Origin: Anaerobacillus alkalilacustris
GTDB taxonomy: Bacteria; Bacillota; Bacilli; Bacillales; Anaerobacillaceae
Direction: 5' to 3'
Assembly: GCF_001866005.1 (NCBI RefSeq)
Contig: NZ_MLQR01000001.1
Coordinates: 441,289 to 488,195, forward strand
DNA: 46,907 nt
Translations under genes and position numbers: made by a program
Shown here: piece after piece, positions 41,280-46,907 of the stretch
Position numbering within the stretch: position 1 is the stretch's first letter
Layout of the letters: each line of letters starts with the position of its first letter
Notes under the pieces: generated by a model
Told to the model about the DNA's origin: nothing
Database searches by the model: none
The model's input: only the letters and a program-made list of their open reading frames with translations

Positions 41280-42335
41280 TTAAATTTGTTCGTTATTAAA
41301 GATTCTTGGAACATCAACTTCATTTTTCACTAAGGTGTTATTTCCAACCCAAACTTTTCCTTCGTAATACAATCTTTTGAAAATACCAACTAACTCTGGA
41401 TCAAAATAAGCATTTTTGTTTTTTTCCAAAAAATTTATTGCATCATTTGGATCCCATGCATCTTTATAAGGTCTCTCACTTGTTAATGCTTCAAAAACAT
41501 CAATAATACACAATATCCTACCAAAAATAGGTATTTGATCTTGTTTTAACTTATCTGGGTATCCACTACCGTCCCATTTTTCATGATGAGAACGTACTCC
41601 TTGAGCAATCTCTTCCATTTTGGGTGATAAAGATGTTAACAACTTGTACCCAATTTCAGTATGGAGCTTAATTTCATTAAATTCTTCATCTGTTAATTTG
41701 CCTGGTTTTAATAAAATTGCTTCTTTAATTCCTATTTTCCCTAAGTCATGCAATAAACCTGACCAATAAAGGGATTCGAGTTTTTTAACATCTAATCCAA
41801 CTTCTCTTCCTAACAAATAAGCATTATAGGCTACTCGTTCGCAATGAAAGGAAGTTTGTTCATCTCGTACCGCAACCATTTCTGCATAGTTTTTCAATGT
41901 ATGCGCATATACCAATGATATTTCCCCAAGTACCTCCTTTATCTTTAATAACCGAATGTTCAACCACTTTGCCATAAAACCTACAAGCACACCAATGATT
42001 AGAAAGAATATTGTCCTATATATATAAGCTATAAATGGTTGTTGTATATTGTTTTCAACATCTAAAGGCATAAGAGGACCGAGCAATACACCTGCAACAA
42101 TAGCTGTTATTATTCCTCCCCAAACTCTAAAAAGGAAAGCCGCAAAGACTATTGGTATATACATAAGGTGTAAATAAACATACTTTGTACCACCTGTAAT
42201 ATAGACAATTCCCCAAGACAAGAAAACAAGAAAAGATAAAAAAAATACTGATATTAATAAAAAACTGCCCTTTGGTTTTTGCCAGTTGTCTATGACCTTT
42301 AATATTAAATTATTAATCTTTTTCCCCTCCTTCAA
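41280..42335 (-). CDS. Membrane-bound HD-GYP phosphodiesterase
   Basis: 351 residues. Residues 20-125 hold four to five membrane helices (L-L-I-S-V-F-F-L-S-F-L-V-F, then Y-I-P-I-V-F-A-A-F-L-F). A short coiled linker leads to the HD-GYP domain (about 150-330): S-G-L-L-H-D-L-G-K-I-G-I, H-T-E-I-G-Y-K-L-L, H-H-E-K-W-D-G-S-G-Y-P and I-D-V-F-E-A-L-T-S-E-R-P-Y. All metal and catalytic residues of the family are present. HD-GYP proteins usually hydrolyse cyclic di-GMP. The membrane part is of the unspecialised sensor type. Monocistronic; signal unknown. Confidence 0.9.
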   Translation of the reverse strand: MKEGKKINNLILKVIDNWQKPKGSFLLISVFFLSFLVFLSWGIVYITGGTKYVYLHLMYIPIVFAAFLFRVWGGIITAIVAGVLLGPLMPLDVENNIQQPFIAYIYRTIFFLIIGVLVGFMAKWLNIRLLKIKEVLGEISLVYAHTLKNYAEMVAVRDEQTSFHCERVAYNAYLLGREVGLDVKKLESLYWSGLLHDLGKIGIKEAILLKPGKLTDEEFNEIKLHTEIGYKLLTSLSPKMEEIAQGVRSHHEKWDGSGYPDKLKQDQIPIFGRILCIIDVFEALTSERPYKDAWDPNDAINFLEKNKNAYFDPELVGIFKRLYYEGKVWVGNNTLVKNEVDVPRIFNNEQI

Positions 42336-42548
42336 ACAAAACTATTACCATATTTTATATAAAACTTTAAGAAGAAATGATAATCTTTAATAAAGATTTC
42401 TGCTTCGTTAGTTTAGGTGAAATTCACAATATCACGGATATTCATATAATAATACCAAAAAATAACGGATTATTGTTCTTTTTTTCAAAAAATGGAAATG
42501 ATTCTTTCGAACAAGTTAATGGAAAAATTCTTATATGTGTTTATGTTA

Positions 42549-42595
42549 TCGAATTACAAAAAATAAATGTAATCCAACTAGTTTGTTGCACAGTA
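42549..42595 (+). repeat. 47-bp repeat ending TTTGTTGCACAGTA, copy 2
   Basis: Same orientation as copy 1 at 37377-37423. It is followed at once by a stem TAAGAGT / ACTCTTA (about 42594-42619) that overlaps the end of the recombinase pseudogene. Confidence 0.6.
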
Positions 42596-42616
42596 AGAGT
42601 CTAATGACAATCACTC

Positions 42617-43615
42617 TTATAGAATTAGATATCTTTTATGCTGCTCACGTTTTCTTTCGTGAGTTATTTTTGCATACCTAAGTGTGGTATCTGGCGAACT
42701 GTGACCTAACAACTCTTGAATGGCTACGAGTTCAGCTCCATTATTTAATGTTAATGTTGCAAAAGTATGTCTTAAAACATGGGGACTAACTTTGTCTTGC
42801 AAACCTGTCCTTTTAACTATCATTCCTATTTCTCTTTGTATTCCTTGTTTAGATAACCTTCTATAAGGCTTTCTCTCTGTAATCATTAAGGCTTCACAAT
42901 CATCTTTCCGATCTTTTAAATATCTATCTAAATGATACATTGCTCTAATTGAAAAATAGACTTCCCTTTGTTTATCACCTTTACCTATAATTAATGTGCT
43001 CATATTCTGTTGATTGATATAAACTTTATTTAACCCATGAACTTCAGATAAACGACAGCCAGTTGAATATAATACTTCAAGAAAGGCACGTTGTCTTATT
43101 GTTTCACAGGCTTCTCTTAACATCTCCAGTTCTTGGATTGATAAGGATTTAGGAAGCCGATATTCATCTTTTGGAGTTTTTAATTTCGTAGTTGGATCAT
43201 GTTTAATATATTCTTCTGAAACTAACCAACTAAAGAAACTCTTTATAATAGATAGCTTCTTTCTGATTTGTACTCATTTTTAAGGTCCCATCTTGACTTA
43301 GGTACATTCGAATGTCTGCTGTAGCTATGTCCTTAGCCTTCTTTTTTACGCTGTCAGTAAACATACTTAATTCTAGGAGATAGTTATCTAGAGTAATAGA
43401 GCTTAATCCTTCAAGTCTCTTGCCGAAATGAACAATTGTATTTTATCCTCAAGATCAGGATGAACCTCACCTAACTCAACTCTTCGAATATAATACTCTG
43501 ATAGAACAGTAGACAATTTATTCTTTGTATTTTCCACTTCGATGTTAGGATACAACTCTTTTAAAGCTGCGACTAAATCTGATAAAATTTGCTCTCCTTG
43601 GTTCATAATATTCAA
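42617..43615 (-). pseudogene. Tyrosine recombinase (XerC/D-like), frameshifted
   Basis: The catalytic C-terminal half is intact (43123-42617). It has the Arg of S-T-G-C-R-L-S-E, Lys of [15 protein letters not shown], the His of L-L-G-H-S-S and the nucleophile Tyr in T-T-L-R-Y-A-K-I. The N-terminal core-binding half is spread over other frames: M-N-I-M-N-Q-G-E-Q-I-L-S-D-L-V-A-A-L (from 43615), then K-R-L-E-G-L-S-S-I-T-L-D-N-Y-L-L-E-L-S-M-F, then [16 protein letters not shown]. At least three indels occur near 43405 and 43230-43265. GGAGA precedes the first ATG. Original length about 330 residues. Target sites are unknown. Confidence 0.85.
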
Positions 43616-44087
43616 CTCTCCTTAGATTTTATTAGTAAACTAAGGATTACCTATTCAAATACAAAATACATTTTTGGGAATATGGTAGTTTCGTACCTTG
43701 CTAGGATATTCTTGATGTAAGAAGAAAGACGATTACGCTAAGCGTAATCGTCTTTCAATGGTTGTATATCGCCAGTATCGTTGTACTGTGCAGCAAGTGA
43801 TCTGGTGTTTTTTTCGTAATTTCTTATTCAACATACGCATTCGTTCTATAACACTTATTAAACAATGCGTTCTGTTTTTTACGTCATTTCAAACCTTTAT
43901 TATAACATTACTAAGTATAATATTCTCAATATTTAAAATTAAAAGCAGACCTTGCGATTTGGCCTGCTAATCACTTTGTTAAACAAGGAGTTATTTAGAT
44001 TGTGAATTACGTTTTTCTCCCTCTCAACCGAACGGGTGAGGTTATTTCATTTCAGATATGGGTTTTGTCCCAGACCCAAATGTTTAC
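43616..44087. other. Intergenic region with hairpin-tag repeat
   Basis: Contains the element listed at 43724-43793 and a stem AGCAGaCC / GGcCTGCT at about 43949-43974. No gene is supported; the 70-codon frame at 43758-43970 starts inside the repeat. Confidence 0.4.
43724..43793 (+). repeat. Hairpin plus constant tag, copy 3
   Basis: A perfect 15-bp stem GAAAGACGATTACGC / GCGTAATCGTCTTTC with a three-base loop (43724-43756), then 16 bp, then CAGTATCGTTGTACTG (43773-43788) and TGCAGC. It is the best-preserved member of the family. Confidence 0.85.
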
Positions 44088-44261
44088 TCAAAAACTTTGG
44101 CTATTTTTCACAGCATTTTCCCAGTTAGAAAAATAATGCAATGCATTTCTCATTAATGTTGGATGAAACTTTTTAACAATTTTCTTATCTATGTCTGCAC
44201 CACTTCTAGATAATTGCAGAATTTCTGATAATACATCTTCTTTGTCCATATTAATTGTCAC
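44088..44261 (-). CDS. 57-aa hypothetical protein
   Basis: GTG 44261 has AAGGTGG eight bases upstream and gives M-T-I-N-M-D-K-E-D-V-L-S-E-I-L-Q-L-S-R-S-G-A-D, ending W-E-N-A-V-K-N-S-Q-S-F. The residues form three helices. The pattern L-x-E-I-x-x-L-S-x-x-G-x-x-I and F-x-N-W-E-N-A-V is similar to a repeat of DNA-associated helical domains seen in large Bacillus proteins, so it may be a fragment kept as a small gene. Family not certain. Confidence 0.5.
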   Translation of the reverse strand: MTINMDKEDVLSEILQLSRSGADIDKKIVKKFHPTLMRNALHYFSNWENAVKNSQSF

Positions 44262-44357
44262 GTTTACTACCACCTTGATTTCGATTTTATGTATAATTTT
44301 CAATATTTGAAACATTCTATAAGTAACGAGTTATTATTAACTTGTTACTACACAAGA

Positions 44358-44390
44358 AAACCGCTGACGGGAAAGGCGGTTTTTTTGTTT
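44358..44390. terminator. Terminator near the 45-aa gene
   Basis: AAAACCGC / GGCGGTTTTTTT stem with loop TGACGGGAAA; T-run on the plus strand, A-rich on the other side, so it can serve both strands. It ends a few bases before the stop of the 45-aa gene at 44399. Confidence 0.7.
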
Positions 44391-44398
44391 TTTTATTA

Positions 44399-44536
44399 CT
44401 ACTTACTTTTTGCTTCTCTTGCTGCTCTTTTCCTCGCTTTTTTACTAAAATTGTCCAATTCTGCACCAAATTCAGTGTCGCTTCCCTTACTGCCCCCAGT
44501 TTGAGGTTGCTTTCGGTTATCATTACGTTTTGTCAC
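44399..44536 (-). CDS. 45-aa basic hydrophilic protein
   Basis: GTG 44536 with AAGGAGGG six bases upstream opens 45 codons: M-T-K-R-N-D-N-R-K-Q-P-Q-T-G-G-S-K-G-S-D, T-E-F-G-A-E-L-D-N-F-S-K-K-A-R-K-R-A-A-R, E-A-K-S-K. It is very hydrophilic, without hydrophobic core. Its T-E-F-G-A-E-L and lysine/arginine/alanine-rich tail remind of small spore-associated proteins. The near-perfect ribosome binding site and following terminator make it a confident gene; the name and function are unknown. Confidence 0.75.
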   Translation of the reverse strand: MTKRNDNRKQPQTGGSKGSDTEFGAELDNFSKKARKRAAREAKSK

Positions 44537-44667
44537 GAATTTCCCTCCTTTTTTATGTATTTATAAAACATGTGCATTTACTTTTAAAACAAAAACATAT
44601 GCACTAAATTTATAATGGATATTTTATTAGGTAATTATTCCTAAATTGAGTTTAATACTTTACCACG

Positions 44668-45262
44668 ATGAAAATGCTTTCAATTCAATTTTTGTATACA
44701 AGTTTTTATAATTACAAAGACTTATTTAAGGACTTTAGAACTACGATTTCAATTGTATTTACATTAAATGCGGAAAAATCTCTTTATTTATCATTAGGGG
44801 CAATTTTATTAGGAAAGTTATGGGGGTGTTATGGAATTATAGTGGAACGTTTTATTATATATTTCGGTATTATTTTCGGAACTCTGTCCTTTCCAACTCT
44901 TTTCAAGAGACCTTCTGCAATATTATGGATTTCTTTATTTTTGGTTGGTTGCTTGCTTTAAAAATTATGTCTTTGATAAAACCTTAGTTGAAACAAATCG
45001 AATAAAATATCCTATGAGATTTCTCCCACAAGTTTTTAAAATCAATGCAGTTTATGAATTTTTAGTTTGTCCGTATTTATCTGTTTGGTTTAGACAAACA
45101 ATATATAAGTCAAAACCTTTTAAAAAAATATTGTATTTATTCTTTTTTTCCATACCACAAGGCCTTTTTGAAATCCTACTTGAAAAGGAAACTAATATGA
45201 TGAGTTTAAAAGGAATTGGAAGTGGTATAATCTCTTTTACTCGTATTTTCAGTAAATATTAA
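44668..45262 (+). pseudogene. CBO0543-family membrane protein, one frameshift
   Basis: The first frame (44668-44961) holds membrane helices ending S-A-I-L-W-I-S-L-F-L-V-G-C. The second (from 44945) continues F-K-N-Y-V-F-D-K-T-L-V-E-T-N-R-I-K-Y-P-M-R-F. Then follow Y-E-F-L-V-C-P-Y-L-S-V-W-F-R-Q-T-I-Y and F-S-I-P-Q-G-L-F-E-I-L-L-E-K-E-T-N-M-M-S. The K-Y-P-x-R-F, E-F-L-x-x-P-x-x-x-V and (L/V)-E-x-x-T-N segments are the CBO0543 family pattern. One indel near 44945-44960 joins the two. The family is typical of spore formers and of unknown function. Confidence 0.7.
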
Positions 45263-45582
45263 ATATTATTGTTCTGGATTTAATTAAAAAATATCTTAAT
45301 GATGCCAACTATGATAATAAAAAAACAAATGAATAACACACAATATTTAATTATTATGAAACTGTGTCAAGAAAATGGACACAGCATCAAGTATCGTTGC
45401 TGCGCAGCAAATAATTTTCTTCCTCAACATTAGCTTTCGTTTACTTTAAATACATTTTTTCACTAATGCATACATTCCCTCAAAGTAATTTAACAATAGT
45501 CCTCTAAATTCTTCAGCAATAAATAAGATTTTTCTATCTGTCAATAATATATAAAGATGCTACTAAAAAGGAGTTGGAGTGA
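45263..45582. other. Intergenic region before DUF3231 copy 3
   Basis: Holds the divergent hairpin-tag element at 45362-45405 and otherwise AT-rich DNA. No clear promoter was found. Confidence 0.4.
45362..45405 (+). repeat. Hairpin plus constant tag, copy 4 (divergent)
   Basis: Stem CTGTGTC / GACACAG (45362-45384) then AGTATCGTTGCTGCGCAGCA (45390-45409). The tag matches the others only in AGTATCGTTG and GCAGCA. Confidence 0.55.
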
Positions 45583-46587
45583 TTGAATGTAAATAAAAAC
45601 AGTTTAAGTTCATCAGAACTAGGCGTACTTTGGTTAATATATCAACAAAAAACCCTCATCTTAAGAATGTTGGAATACTTTTTAGAAAAATCCGATAACC
45701 AACAAGCTAAAAATATTATGGGTGGGGTATGGCAAGAATTAGACCCTCTTGTTGAAAAAGTAAAACGGACATTCGAAGAAGACGGGGCAGTTGTTCCTGT
45801 TGGCTTTACAAAAGCTGATATTAACCTAGAAGCTCCTAAATTATATGATAACGGTTTCGACATTTTGTTTTTACGTGTATTCAAGGAGATAAGTATGGGA
45901 ATGTACTCCATTTGTTTAAATATGTCTTATCGTGAAGATGTTATTTCTATATTCGAAAATTTCAGTTCACTAACCCAAAAAACTTACAAAATCTCTACCC
46001 AATATCTTTTGAAAAATGGATTACTTAGTTTACCGCCTAAAGTAACGATGCCGGTTACGACTGAGTTCATTCAAAGCAAAGAATACTTAAAGGGATTTCG
46101 TCTATTCAACGATAAAAGAGCATTAAACGACCTTGAAATTGGTATCATGCATCATGGTATTGAATCGAATCTAATTGGACTTCAGTTAATTACAGGCTTT
46201 GCTCAGTGTACCAACAACCAAGATGTAAAAAAATATATAAAAAAAGGAATGGAACTAGCCAAGAAACAGATCAAAATGTATGAAGACGATCTTCTCAATA
46301 ATAATGTCCAACCTTCTGCCGCTGTTGGAAGTACGGTTACAACTTCAACAATCGCTCCGTTTAGTAATAAATTAATGATGTACTGCATCTACCTTTTAAA
46401 CGGATTTGGTATGGTAGGTAGCAGTTTTGGAACAATGTTTACGTTAAGAAACGATCTTATTATGGACTCAGGAATGACCGCAAAAGACATTTTATTGTAC
46501 TCAAACGAAGGGACAAAGCTAATGATTAAAAATGGATGGTTTGAAGAACCTCCACAAAGTGAAGATCGTGTAGGTTTAACAAAATAA
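45583..46587 (+). CDS. DUF3231 family protein, copy 3
   Basis: 334 residues starting at TTG 45583, which has AAAAGGAG nine bases upstream (the ATG at 45587 is out of frame). S-S-E-L-G-V-L-W, P-V-G-F-T-K-A-D-I-N-L-E-A-P-K-L-Y-D-N, F-L-R-V-F-K-E-I-S-M-G-M-Y, D-K-R-A-L-N-D-L-E-I, L-I-T-G-F-A-Q and A-P-F-S-N-K-L-M-M-Y-C align throughout with copy 2. In the second half, S-N-K replaces the usual S-D-K. It follows a CBO0543 remnant, as copy 2 follows a TM2-like remnant. Confidence 0.87.
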   Translation: MNVNKNSLSSSELGVLWLIYQQKTLILRMLEYFLEKSDNQQAKNIMGGVWQELDPLVEKVKRTFEEDGAVVPVGFTKADINLEAPKLYDNGFDILFLRVFKEISMGMYSICLNMSYREDVISIFENFSSLTQKTYKISTQYLLKNGLLSLPPKVTMPVTTEFIQSKEYLKGFRLFNDKRALNDLEIGIMHHGIESNLIGLQLITGFAQCTNNQDVKKYIKKGMELAKKQIKMYEDDLLNNNVQPSAAVGSTVTTSTIAPFSNKLMMYCIYLLNGFGMVGSSFGTMFTLRNDLIMDSGMTAKDILLYSNEGTKLMIKNGWFEEPPQSEDRVGLTK

Positions 46588-46660
46588 TCCTAAACCGTTT
46601 AATGAACTCTTGACTCAGTAAATCATAAAATGAATAAAAAAGTGAACATACATCATCGGG

Positions 46661-46907
46661 AGGGCACTGAAAAAGTCCCTTTCAAACTCAAAAGCACCCT
46701 TTCCTTCTATTTTATGAAGGAAAGGGTGCTTTTTTGTCGAATTATTTTATTAACAAATAAGAAGTGGGTGTTAACGATGATTCCAAATCAACAAGCAATG
46801 AGTTTAAGCCCTTATATGGCACTATATGATATAATCGTGCCCAAAGATAACATGCTTCGAAAAATTAATGAACTTATTGATTTTTCCTTTGTATATAATG
46901 AACTTAA
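46661..46907 (+). mobile_element. Left end of an IS1182-type insertion sequence (partial)
   Basis: Terminal repeat AGGGCACTGAAAAAGT at 46661-46676, then a strong hairpin AAGCACCCTTTCCTT / GAAGGAAAGGGTGCTT at about 46691-46733 that would stop transcription entering from outside, then the transposase start. The matching right-end repeat occurs at 185-200. Confidence 0.82.
46777..46907 (+). CDS. IS1182-family transposase, N-terminus (runs off the window)
   Basis: ATG 46777 opens M-I-P-N-Q-Q-A-M-S-L-S-P-Y-M-A-L-Y-D-I-I, V-P-K-D-N-M-L-R-K-I-N-E-L-I-D-F-S-F-V-Y-N-E-L. The (V)-P-x-D-(N/H)-x-L-R-K-I-N-x-x-I-D-F-x-F-(V/I)-Y segment is the characteristic beginning of IS1182/IS5-like DDE transposases. 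The catalytic part lies beyond the window. Confidence 0.88.
   Translation, partial: MIPNQQAMSLSPYMALYDIIVPKDNMLRKINELIDFSFVYNEL

Noticed and set aside
44317..44523. 68-codon minus frame
   Set aside because: It overlaps the 45-aa gene in another frame; the 45-aa frame has the ribosome binding site and cleaner composition.

Overview
The window is low-GC DNA with strong AGGAGG-type ribosome binding sites, frequent GTG/TTG starts, a leucine T-box, a ytr-like GntR/ABC operon, three DUF3231 paralogues and Sigma_reg anti-sigma domains. Together these point to the chromosome of a spore-forming Bacillaceae species, Bacillus in the broad sense. It is an accessory-rich, partly decaying stretch with about fifteen gene remnants among intact operons. 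No rRNA, tRNA or CRISPR array was seen. Both ends carry pieces of IS1182-type insertion sequences in the same orientation: a right end at 1-200 and a left end with the transposase start from 46661.

Layout. 1-4330: IS end, remnants (coiled-coil protein, lipoprotein, SMC-like ATPase, PaiB-like regulator) and one intact Uma2-family nuclease gene. 4335-6363: leuA behind a T-box riboswitch with a clear sigma-A promoter. 6727-10165: a two-gene 2-oxoacid:ferredoxin oxidoreductase operon with fused gamma-ferredoxin and alpha-beta subunits. 10982-12415: a zinc-less quinone oxidoreductase-like enzyme and a DUF2500 protein, bracketed by a 76-bp direct repeat. 12922-16658: an apparent macrolide-resistance cassette made of a macrolide phosphotransferase, an ABC-F protein, a long leader encoding a 13-aa peptide with two intrinsic terminators, and a TipAS-type MerR regulator with its own operator. 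17316-18311: the first DUF3231 gene. 18708-22076: a VOC protein and a GntR/ABC operon. 22241-22800: an AlkD-family pseudogene split by a mobile repeat. 23184-27301: a MarR-controlled heterodimeric ABC exporter with a large operator dyad. 27698-30019: a 45-aa protein, an SRPBCC protein and two membrane proteins. 30154-32475: remnants (SgcJ/EcaC-like, ssb, lantibiotic-type ABC transporter) and two tiny genes coupled to ssb. 33002-37191: a Sigma_reg-domain protein, a broken retropepsin-like gene with its partner, a secreted/anchored protein and an ABC1/UbiB kinase. 37663-46587: DUF3231 genes two and three, a PIN/AbrB toxin-antitoxin pair, an HD-GYP phosphodiesterase, a broken tyrosine recombinase, a CBO0543 remnant and small genes.

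The most interesting part is the leader at 15292-15734. It encodes M-L-P-S-R-I-R-F-R-T-L-N-K, with two Arg-X-Arg motifs of the kind known from macrolide-arrested leader peptides. Mutually related stem-loops and two terminators follow it, ahead of a ribosome-protection ATPase and a macrolide kinase. This looks like drug-sensed attenuation. The second theme is intergenic repeats: a ~260-300 bp element in three copies, one of which demonstrably inserted into a gene; a 'hairpin plus constant tag' family; and 76-bp and 50-bp repeats that bracket operons.

All family assignments come from reading the translations and recalling family motifs; no database search was possible.
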